Origin: Lineus longissimus
Lineage: Eukaryota; Nemertea; Pilidiophora; Heteronemertea; Lineidae
Length of the DNA stretch: 64,000 nt
Reading direction: 5' to 3'
Assembly (NCBI RefSeq): GCF_910592395.1
Contig: NC_088323.1
Span: 14,865,501 to 14,929,500 of the forward strand
Numbering within the stretch: position 1 is the first letter of the stretch; each line of letters opens with the position of its first letter. The notes under the pieces are model-generated. The model saw only the letters and a list, made by a program, of their open reading frames with translations, was not told where the DNA came from and did no database searches. This document shows positions 54,615-64,000 of this stretch, piece after piece. A program made the position numbers and the translations under genes.

Positions 54615-57600
54615 CTAGATAAACAAAGCAGAGAAAAGCAACGTTTATGAAAAGGAATCCCTTTGTTCTATAATACAGTGATTTGCACTCACTCCAGACC
54701 CTAGTTAGTAATTTTCGGAACGATCAACATCTTTGATAACCAGCTGGCAGAGTCATCCTCAGCAGAAATCATGACACCTCTCTTCCAGCTGGTTATCAAT
54801 TTCCCAACGTCACCATTTTAACTCATCCAGCTGGTTAGCAAATCTCAAATATCTACGAATGATGTGCAAGTGTTAAAAATATCATAAAATTGATTTTTGT
54901 TTTCAATAGTACAACTAGAACTGAGATTTCACAGGAGCACCTGTGAATTCATGACTCCAGGGTTGTTTTGAGGGCGATATCGTAAGAGTTGGTCTTGAGT
55001 ATGGGAACCTGAAGGTCCGTGAGGCACCTGGGGAGAGAAGACTAGTTGAACGATGGGATATGTTCATGGAGAAGAAGTGTTGAGTGGCTTTGTATCGTGT
55101 ACTCTTGCTGGTGGTTGAAGGAACACTACTATTGATCTCATTATATGTATACCATTTAATTACAAACAGGTGAAAACAGATCACATCATATTCCTGGGCA
55201 TAAATTAAAAAAATAGGAGTGCGAGAACAAGGTTTTTTTAGCAGGAGGAAAGCGAGAACATTTTGCGCCGTCGTATTCCGATTTGACTGGTTAGTGGTGA
55301 AATCTGCTTTTACTTTTGCAAATTAACATATTCGTTTTCTAGTTCTAACCGTTGTCTGAATTAAAGATGCTTTCCCAATGAAACCGCCAAGCCAGTTCGT
55401 ATGACCTCGTTTTCATTTCCCGCGTATCGGGTGATCAGAACGAGGCATGAATCCCTAGCTGTCAATCATTGAGTGACGTCACTACTATGGAATTTACTAT
55501 GAAAACTCATGAATGAAAGATCGCATGACTCACGTGATTCTCACATGATTCTCAATAATAACAAATTGAACTGCGCATGCTCGGGCACTGGGGGCGGAGC
55601 TACAAATCTGAACTCGAATAGGAAGTTGGAAGTTTGACTTTTTCGGCGGTGAAAGTCGAAAAGTTGAATAAATCGCTCGGCGGTTCCAGTTCCCTTTGAC
55701 TGGTCTGGCAAGAGGCATTGCCAGGAAAACGTGACGTCATTTTGGCCATTCTTCTTACCGCACGCCCTCTCTCTCCGTAAAAGTTCCTGAAATGGTGTGA
55801 AGTGGGAGGGCGCACAATGGGAACCACACTGCCACGATGTTAATAGTTTCTATTTATAGAATTCAGCGGCGGAGATTTTTTTAAAAAGCACGGAAAAAGT
55901 AGATTAACTCGGCTAATCTCAATGGATTTTACCCAGGAATGTTTTCAACAGCGGTCATTAGTCAGACCCGTCAGAAAAGACGTAGTCGAACCGAGTACGT
56001 AATAAACACACTGCATGCGCTTAAACCATAACATGAATTGCTTTTAAAACACTACCATGTTAACAAGTACCCTTTGCGGTTGATGAAAAACATATTTTAA
56101 AGCCAAATCCATAGACGGAAATTGGTTAAAATCTCAAGTGAATTTGGAGGCCGTTTCGAAACCAACTTGATTTCGAAGACGGCTTGTTTTAGACAGTCTA
56201 AAAATAGGTTTAGAGATGACATCCTCGCGAAAACATGTCATTGCATGTTACATGTGCAAACCTCTGACAACGACGGCGCCATTTTGTGCAAAATGGCGCA
56301 CTTTTTAACATCATCAAAATTGCCGTGACGAAAAAAGAGCATCAAGATATATTTTTTTATCTTTCTGAAATTACAAAAGAATATTATCAATCACCAATGG
56401 AATGACCCTATTGACAAATTTGATGTAATTTTTGTTTTTATTCAATAGTTATCGGTCACCTCCTCACATATTGCTGCCAGGGGTGAAAGACTTGGGTAGT
56501 GAACGACTCTCTGGTGTGGAGATTGATTACTGCACGTGACAATAATATTGACGGTGGAAGATGCCGGCTTTGCGATTTTCTCGTCAATAATGTCTAAATA
56601 TGACTTTATTTCTTAGTTGATTTCGAATTTAGTGCATATAAACACTGTACAGCTACATAAAGAATACATTAATTTGGTAGATTCTGTAGATACCTGTTGA
56701 CTTTTTATAAAATTTGCACATAGTCGTAGCGTTTTTCCGGGTTCTTTGATATGCAAATGTACATTTCCACGTGCTTTCATCTACGCGGAATTTCTGATAT
56801 CCTTGCATCGACGTATATGTGGCGTAAATCCGATTGTCTCAGCCAATATACGTCTTGGAACTGGCTATTCGAACCGCCACGGCGCATGGGGCCATTGTTT
56901 CCGGTCTTATTCGCACCGTCAGAAACAACCAATGAGGGTGCTTCTTACAAATGACCCGGATCACCCGCCCTTTCCAAATCACGCCTAGCTAGGCCCTATT
57001 GCATATAATGTTCTGTAGAGGCATGGAGGTACCTCCATGGTAGAGGGGATGATAGGGTGTGGGTGTGGGTGTGGCGAAGACCGAAACGAACATGCACATG
57101 CACCCCCCCCCCCCCGTCCACCCTTAAGAGGAGAATGCCAAACGAACTTGGACCACCCACATTGACATGCACCCCCCCACCGATATGCATGCCCTGGCTC
57201 CTATGGCTATTACATCTTGTGTGATGCTGCTTCTGACAGGGCCGGCTGGCCTGGCTGGAAGTCAAGGACCCTACCCACACCCGGAGCCAGGAGTAAAGGC
57301 ACTTCCAACACTCGTCACAAACAAACACCACCTCAATCATGAATTAGGCCTACTTTCCTGTTACCCACCATCACCCATGTCACCACGGTGTGATCTATTT
57401 ATTCACTCCGTATTATTCGCACCATCACGGTACGGTACCTTTCTCTCACCGTAACGGTGTGATCTATTTTTTACTGTACAGTAATTCGCCCCGTCGCGGT
57501 ACGACCAATCACTGCTGAATGTATAATTTGCATCGTGACAGTACGGCCAATCATAACCACCGTCGTATTCACACCGTCACGGTACGAATAGCCACGGCCA

Positions 57601-57843
57601 TAGGTCTATGGTTCATTCGACTATTCATGACCATGTTCATAGGCCTTTTCGACACAAGACAAATCAGATCCTTAAAAAATCAAATGTGCACATTCAGAAC
57701 ATGTCGTCAGAAGGCCTATACCGAATTTGGACAATGCCATGAGCCACTATTAACCCTTTGTACCAGGAGAAACATAGAGACATATCTTGACGACTTCTTT
57801 GATGTCCAGGACGGCGACGCAATGATGTTTAATATCATGAGAC
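54615..57843. other. 3.2-kb stretch between NDUFS1 fragment and VPS50 5' exons
   Basis: No exon recognised. The part at 55430-55840 is richer in CG dinucleotides and has TGACGTCA at 55732-55739; it could hold a promoter, perhaps for VPS50, but no first exon was found. At about 56900-57600, blocks like TTCGCACCGTCACGGTACG recur loosely, with poly-C runs at about 57103. Confidence 0.4.
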
Positions 57844-58165
57844 TTGTAAAGCGCTAAATCCAACAGGTTTCAGTCGCAAAACGTTCACATTATTACCCCT
57901 AGCTGTTGGCCTGTACATTCCTGATTCAAGCTGATCTCTCTGGGAGTATCACAGGTCCGAGCTGCAGCTGCAACAAAAAAGTAACATTCATAGTTTGCCA
58001 TCCCTGCCAGCTAGGTACCCATTTACTCCTGGTAAGGCTGGTTGGAGAGAAGCAAGTAGGGGCCAGGGTAAAGTGCTTGCCCACAAAGACGAAACAGCGG
58101 TGACCCTTCTGGCTCCGAGAATCAAACCCATGACCTCCTGATTATGAACCCGGTGCTCTAATAAT
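57844..58165 (-). mobile_element. tRNA-derived SINE, near full length, reverse strand
   Basis: Read on the minus strand, the head at about 58165-58090 has the tRNA-like boxes, then a diverged form of the GAGCAAGGCACT body motif, then the tail with AGCGCTTTACAAG. It is the same family as 2232-3246 but unbroken. Confidence 0.8.
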
Positions 58166-58507
58166 CATCACCAGAAAACGATCTTTGTACTGGTGGACGC
58201 TGTTTAGGATGCCTGCTGCTGGATCCACCCATGCGAGCCAGGAAATCGACACTATATCACATGGATAACGATAGTGATACTCAGTGTTTCAATTGAGCTC
58301 GAGACACCAAATATTATTTAAAGCTGGTACATCACGGGAAGTATTTCAACCAACACGAGATGCTCCAAGTTTAGAAATTGAGACACTTGTCCTCAATTTC
58401 AACTTACTCATACTGGAAAGCTGAAAGAGGAGGCAACTTGAAATTTTGTCTGGAAACACAAAAATTAGTCTGAATGAATCTTTACTGATCCTTTATCCAA
58501 TTTGCAG
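58166..58507. other. Intron or upstream flank of VPS50 5' exons, nothing recognised
   Basis: Ends in the pyrimidine-rich acceptor TTTGCAG at 58501-58507. The first VPS50 coding exon, expected to encode about a dozen residues, was not found here. Confidence 0.5.
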
Positions 58508-61500
58508 CCTGATGTCAAGTCGCCTGTCGATGACCTTTCACCTCAACACTTCGCTGCTGATCCTGCGGTCTCAAAGTTCAAAGTTCACGTGAGTATGGCT
58601 AACCTAAAATGGCGGTCGCACTATTCCGAACATAACAGACTAAACCTGACTTTCAGTTTTTGTATAAAGATTTAAAACTTTTTATGACCAGGAAGAAGAG
58701 AATTATAATGCTGCTTCTTCGGAAAGTTCATCACATTTGCTGATCTGTTTTAGTTTGGAATGTAACGAAATTACCAATTATTCCACTCTTGTCTCTCGGT
58801 ATTTCCTCACAGGCTCAGACCAGTCAGGAGTTCCCTAATGACCCCCAAGCTGACCAAGAAGCGATAGATAGCATTGAAAAGGATTATTTCAATGGAGATG
58901 ACTTTGACGCAAGTCGTGCTGAATTGGATGTAAGTCTTGTTACCTTGTTTTGCCCTGTCAGAATAACTGGACTTCTGTACGGTAAAAAGCGTGTGTACAA
59001 ATTCCTTGGGCAGGGCGTAAAAGCTGCTGTATATATGTTGACTATGCGCCACCCATGAGAGGAGTGTGCAATATATCGCCACTCTTTAATGGGAATTAAC
59101 ATCATAACGTAACTAGCGATAAAATGCAGAAGTGGCAATAGAATGTACAATGTCAGCCCTCATTTCATCAATTTCAGAAACTCCCTGATGTTCTTGAGCT
59201 TCAAGCGATTGATCAGGACAGGAGCAAACTACGCGGTCAGCTCCGGGCCGTCTCCAAGAAGGTGTCTGAGTTAGTCCTGGAGAACCACCCCGCATATGCT
59301 GCGGAGTTGATCCGAGTCATGGAGTTACAGCAGTCACTCCAGACGGCAAGCGTTGTCTGCGCGAATGGCAGAAGGTGAGTGCTGTACAACTGCAATCAGG
59401 GATGTGAAATTTCTGATTTTAGGTGGATTTCAGAACTTTTTCTCATACTTTATGCAGAATTTGGTAACTGGCAGGAAAAGAGCACTTTCTCACCTCTCCG
59501 TGAATCTTTGAATTTTTTCAAATTTTGCCAAAAATAAGCGTTTAAGAGCTTTTTTTGTGAAAGTGAGTGCTGTTCAAAGGACAAGATTTTTACAAGAAAA
59601 AGTTTCAGATTTTTTTCTCGAGTTATTTGCATTCTTCAGCATTGTTGTCTGTAGCACTCATGTATTTTAAGTGATTCCTCCTTGTTCAACCTTCGTCAAG
59701 AAATAACTGTACAGAGCCGAAAATGTCAAAATTCAATGTAATACACCCAAACGTTGTTTGTGCTCCAGAGCCCAAACGATGTTTGTGCTTCAGAGCCCAA
59801 ACGATGTTTGTGCTTCAGAGCCCAAGCGATGTTTGTGCTCCAGAGCCCCAAACGATGTTTGTGCTCCAGAGCTCCAACGATGTTTGTGCTCCAGAGCCCC
59901 AAACGATGTTTGTGCTCCAGAGCCCCAAACGATGTTTGTGCTCCAGAGCCCCAAACGATGTTTGTGCTTCAGAGCCCAAGCGATGTTTGTGCTCCAGAGC
60001 CCCAAACGATGTTTGTGCTCCAGAGCCCCAACGATGTTTGTGCTCCAGAGCCCAAACGATGTTTGTGCTCCAGAGCCCCAAACGATGTTTGTGCTTCAGA
60101 GCCCAAGTGATGTTTGTGCTCCAGAGCCCAAGCGATGTTTGTGCTCCAGAGCCCAAGCGATGTTTGTGCTCCAGAGCCCAAACGATGTTTGTGCTCCAGA
60201 GCTCCAAATGATGTTTGTGCTCCAGAGCCCCAAATGATGTTTGTGCTCCAGAGCCCAAGCGATGTTTGTGCTCCAGAGCCCCAAACGATGTTTGTGCTCC
60301 AGAGCCCAAGCGATGTTTGTGCTTCAGAGCCCCAAACGATGTTTGTGCTTCAGAGCCCCAAACGATGTTTGTGCTTCAGAGCCCAAACAATGCGGACAAA
60401 TTATGAATGGACTTTAGTCATGTACATTTTATAATTCTGAAATTTTACACCATTCAGTTACCTCTTATCCGGCTTTGTTTGTACTGTGTCAAGGTATTTG
60501 TCCAATGCGAAAGAGGACTTCACCACAGCCAGCCTGGGCCTCCTTGCCAACTATAGGAAGAGACAGCAGTTGGTTGGACTTCTCAAATCGCTGAAGACCA
60601 TCAAAACTCTGGTACAGTAGAACCTCTTTATTAAGGACACCCTCGGGACTGACCAGTGCTGTCCTTAATAGAGAGGTGACCTGATTAGAGAGGTCAAATT
60701 GAATGGAAACAACCAATTTGGGATCAAAACTAGTGTCCTTAATAGAGAGGTTGTCCTCAATAAATAATAGAGAGGTTGTCCTTAATAAGGAGGTTGTCCT
60801 TAATAGAGAGGTTGTCCGTTATAGAGAGGTGCCCACTAAGGGAGGTTTCACTGTATGTTTAGAAGGCATATTTGTTCAGCTGCTTGACTTGGAAGCGATA
60901 CAAGTCAAAACAAAAAAATAACTCTATGACATGTCATCAACCCTTTATTGTTTGCCTCATCGGAGCACTCTTATTAGTAAACAACCTTGGTAAACAGACA
61001 GGGTTTGTATTTTAAGGTAAATTAGAAATTATTGGGTTGTACTTATAATTCCCTCGTTGTTGATGAACTGAATGTGTTTCTGTTTTCAGCAAAGGACAGA
61101 CATCCGACTTCGTGAGATGTTGGAAGAGGAGGATTATCCTGGAGCCATCCAGTTGTGTTTAGAGTGTCAAAAAGCTGCCAGCACATTCAGACACTTCCAC
61201 TGCATCAGGTAACTATAGAGTGTCAAAAAGCTGCAAGCACATTCAGACACTTCCACTGCATCAGGTAACTATAGAGTGTCAAAAAGCTGCAAGCACATTC
61301 AGACACTTCCACTGCATCAGGTAACTATAGAGTGTCAAAAAGCTGCCAGCACATTCAGACACTTCCACTGCATCAGGTAACTATAGAGTGTCAAAAAGCT
61401 GCAAGCACATTCAGACATTTCCATTGGATCAGGTAACTATAGAGTGTCAAAAAGCTGCAAGCACATTCAGACACTTCCATTGCATCAGGTAACTATAGAG

Positions 61501-63617
61501 TGTCAAAAAGCTGCAAGCACATTCAGACACTTCCATTGCATCAGGTAACTATAGAGTGTCAATAAGCTGCAAGCACATTCAGACACTTCCATTGCATCAG
61601 GTAACTATAGAGTGTGAAAAAGCTGCAGGCACATTCAGACACTTCCATTGCATCAGGTAACTATAGAGTGTCAAAAAGCTGCAAGCACATTCAGACACTT
61701 CCACTGCATCAGGTAACTATAGAGTGTGAAAAAGCTGCAGGCACATTCAGACACTTCCATTGCATCAGGTAACTATAGAGTGTCAAAAAGCTGCAAGCAC
61801 ATTCAGACACTTCCATTGCATCAGGTAACTATAGAGTGTCAAAAAGCTGCCAGCACATTCAGACACTTCCATTGCATCAGGTAACTATAGTAATGTTCAC
61901 CGTGCTAAGAATTTGTTCATATTACTCCTCTCAGATTTCTGCCTGAAATTCATGAGAAGCCTTCCCATCCGGTCGTGCCGGCTATAAGGGAAATGGCAGT
62001 TGGTTGATGCTTTTGCTGCGAGTGACGTGCTAGGCATGTCATGTGCATGTCACCACATGTCACCACATGTCACCACATGTCACCAAAGCTTTGTGTACCT
62101 GGTGCATGCGCAGTTGGAGAGAAGGTGTTTTTTGTGGAGACTAGTTTCGGACAGTCGGTGTTCAGTTTGTGTTCTTGGGACGTTTTCATTCGGGAGTTTT
62201 ATTTGAGGCAAAGTTATATTTATAAAGTCTTGACACGAATTGCTAAACGGGACATGAGCCTGGCCGGCCAGCATTCATTTAAGGGTTTCATGTTTTATCA
62301 CGAGGAGACTCGAGACGTGTATTCAGCTGCATGGGTTGCATCATCCGTACATGTTGGAGGTAACGCCCGTGGTTATGGAGACAAAGCAGTAGTGGTTTCC
62401 CACAAGACGGAGAGTCGTGTCGTGAGTTTATCGTGACTAAACTGAGCATCTTTTCAACCTTGGCGTGTTAGTGACGTATATAGTACGTCATATATTTCTA
62501 AAATTGGAACACATCAGGTCTTGGTGGCTGCCTTTCCATTCCATTCCATTCAATCGAGCGCTCAGTAGCTGCTCATTGAAACCCCAGATTGATTTCTGTG
62601 GAGACCGGGATGATGAAAATAATGTAGTCCCAAAAGCGCATTGAGCAGGGAACCTGGAAATGCGCTATATAAGAACTCAATTATTATTATTATATTATTA
62701 TTATTCCTCACATCAATTCTTTTCTCCCCTTGCAGTGAGCTGAGTTCAAAACTCAAGGACACTTTGGAAATGATTGAAGAGGCGCTGGATGTGGCTCTGT
62801 CTAAAACATGTAACAACTTTGATACGCGTCATTACGAGAAGGTCCAGACTGCTTATAGGCTGCTGGGAAAAACACAGGTGAGTTGTCTTGGAAGATTTTG
62901 CCATGTCTGGTTAGGTTCCTGTATCTGACCTGCTGGGTAATGGGTTCGATACATTGAGTGATATGAATAAAGACCAGCAAATGCTTTTATCTAAAACTCC
63001 ATGTACATTTACACTAGGCCTTTCTGTACAAAATTGTAGTAAAAGCATTTACTTGTCTTTATTCATATCACCCCTTGTCTTTCTTCGTGTATCTCCGCAA
63101 ATGTGTCAAGTTTGATTCAAAAATACCATCATTTCCATCAGAAAAATTCGCCCCTATCCAGCCCCTCGAAAGAATTCAACGAAGGGCTCCAATGAAGAAA
63201 GTTGTTTTGACTTGATTTGCTCATCTAATACCTGGAAAATATGTTTTTGCTCGAAGTTAGATTAACCAACCTTTGAAGAATTTGGCCCAGTAATTTTCGT
63301 ACTGTAGCCCAGTAGGATTTATGGACATTTACTTCTTTAAAAAACCTTTAAGTATACAGCAGTATCAGATGAAGTGTGTCACCACCCCTAAAAACTTGTT
63401 GGTAATCGAGGTTTTTACTTGTTTTGGCGCCAAATCTTTGAAAGTTCATCAAAATCGTCTTTATTGTTTGTTGCAGACTGCCATGGACCAGCTGAATATG
63501 CACTTTGCTAGCGCCATTCATAACACCGCGTTCACAATCGTCATCGGTTATGTTGAACTCTGCTCAGGGACGGAAGACAGCAACTTTCAGAAAAGACAAT
63601 ATCTGGATTTATGCGAG
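58508..63617 (+). CDS. VPS50: VPS50 (syndetin) 5' half, seven consecutive exons
   Basis: Exons 58508-58588, 58813-58929, 59178-59374, 60494-60611, 61090-61208, 62736-62877 and 63477-63617 join to 305 open codons with matching phases, and the last donor (GTGAGG) continues beyond the window. Recognised segments: [107 protein letters not shown] and [11 protein letters not shown]. This is the N-terminal Vps54/syndetin-like helical domain that contacts the other EARP subunits. The start exon is missing. The donor of exon 60494-60611 is split by a transposon and that of 61090-61208 is followed by 12 repeats of itself, yet coding is intact. Together with 8613-25008 the window has both ends of VPS50, in reversed order. 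Confidence 0.94.
59752..60390. repeat. 25/26-bp minisatellite, about 25 copies
   Basis: Unit GATGTTTGTGCTCCAGAGCC plus CAAAC or CAAGC, in the VPS50 intron after exon 59178-59374. All six frames stay open for long stretches because of the unit, giving spurious Cys/Arg-rich ORFs. Confidence 0.95.
60613..60855. mobile_element. Palindromic TA-flanked MITE, copy 8, inside a VPS50 splice donor
   Basis: The element body runs from CAGTAGAACC at 60615 to GGTTTCACTG at 60853, flanked by TA at 60613-60614 and 60854-60855. The base before the first TA, G60612, starts the intron. Removing the element and one TA leaves GTATGTTT, a standard 5' splice site. The present donor reads GTACAG. Confidence 0.88.
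61163..61888. repeat. 56-bp array that duplicates an exon end and its splice donor
   Basis: GTAACTATAG recurs at exactly 56-bp steps from 61209 to 61881 (13 occurrences). Each of the 12 full units also carries a copy of the last ~46 bp of exon 61090-61208 (GAGTGTCAAAAAGCTGC ... TGCATCAG). The exon end is the first member of the array. Confidence 0.96.
62047..62086. repeat. Short ACATGTCACC repeat, four copies
   Basis: Ten-base unit, CACATGTCAC, in tandem. The 131-codon frame that starts here (62041-62436) has no recognisable family and lies in a VPS50 intron. Confidence 0.85.
62628..62706 (+). mobile_element. SINE 3' tail with ATT microsatellite
   Basis: AAGCGCATTGAGCAGGGAAC and TGCGCTATATAAGAACTC match the SINE tail type at 3190-3235, followed by an ATT repeat as SINE tails often are. 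It lies just before the acceptor of exon 62736-62877. Confidence 0.7.
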
Positions 63618-63633
63618 GTGAGGAGTAATTCTT

Positions 63634-63968
63634 TAAAGGGTAACTCGTGTCAAATTTCACCACATAATGTTTTAGCTGTTTTTGACAAATGACTACGTCA
63701 CTTTCTCATCAATCGGTAAGGTTTTCGAATCGAAATGCACATTTTCTAGAAATTAGTGGTTTAATCCCGCCCGGACAGCTCGCTTCAATGCCATTTTCGT
63801 TGATGACGTCACAACATGAACATTTTCGCGGTCGCGGTGGTTTACATTCAGCGATTTTATAATAAATCTAATCAAAAAATGGAAAATTTGAGCTTTACAT
63901 TTGTGATCAAATTTTAAAAACGGACGTATTTCCGCAAAGTTGTAAATCACATCATAGTATCACTTTAA
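63634..63968 (-). mobile_element. MITE-like repeat, copy 2 (inverse of 704-1055)
   Basis: Begins 17 bp after the donor of VPS50 exon 63477-63617 (CTTTAAAGGGTAACTCGTGT) and ends CACTTTAAG. It contains TGACGTCA at about 63805. Moderately diverged from copy 1. Confidence 0.65.
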
Positions 63969-64000
63969 GTAGCCTAAAAGCCTAGTGGTAAACAGCTTAT

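Noticed and set aside
59723-60434. Cys-rich ORFs up to 164 codons
   Set aside because: Generated by the 25/26-bp minisatellite on both strands inside a VPS50 intron.
62041-62436. 131-codon ORF in VPS50 intron
   Set aside because: Starts in a short tandem repeat, no recognised domain, and lies between two confirmed VPS50 exons on the same strand.
8613-63617. A single contiguous VPS50 gene
   Set aside because: The C-terminal exons precede the N-terminal exons on the same strand, so they cannot form one collinear transcript.

Overview
The window is nuclear DNA from an animal. It carries spliced genes with GT-AG introns for cilium, endosome and mitochondrial proteins. tRNA-derived SINEs, miniature inverted-repeat elements and long minisatellite arrays fill most of the rest. 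The SINE body motif and the repeat style suggest a marine invertebrate, but the sequence alone does not tell me the phylum. No prokaryotic or viral gene was recognised.

Layout. (1) 157-4467 (+): the last four coding exons of a BBS12 homologue, a chaperonin-like Bardet-Biedl protein. (2) 4.7-8.6 kb: tandem repeats and three long-inverted-repeat elements. (3) 8613-25008 (+): the 3' half of VPS50 (syndetin, EARP complex). Its introns hold a 35-bp minisatellite of CRE sites, an eightfold amplified SINE head, another minisatellite and, antisense inside one intron, an intact intronless gene at 17817-20459 (-). That gene encodes a membrane-anchored, ankyrin-repeat, cGAS-like nucleotidyltransferase. 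(4) 25-52.6 kb: no convincing gene. It holds a ~200-bp satellite, a 3.66-kb segment present nearly three times in tandem, a copied piece of VPS50 intron, and a 59-bp minisatellite. (5) 52823-54614 (-): the last three exons of NDUFS1 (complex I 75-kDa subunit). (6) 58508-63617 (+): seven consecutive exons of the 5' half of VPS50, running towards the right edge.

The gene order is odd. The VPS50 3' half lies about 33 kb upstream of the VPS50 5' half on the same strand, and the middle exons are absent. NDUFS1 is present only as its 3' end. Either two head-to-tail VPS50 copies exist, the left one damaged at one exon, or the assembly is mis-joined. The strongest candidate for new biology is the ankyrin/transmembrane/cGAS-like gene. 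A second theme is repeat activity at exon-intron junctions: a 56-bp array that duplicates a splice donor 12 times, a palindromic element inserted exactly inside a splice donor, and degenerate copies of exon starts in both BBS12 and VPS50 introns.
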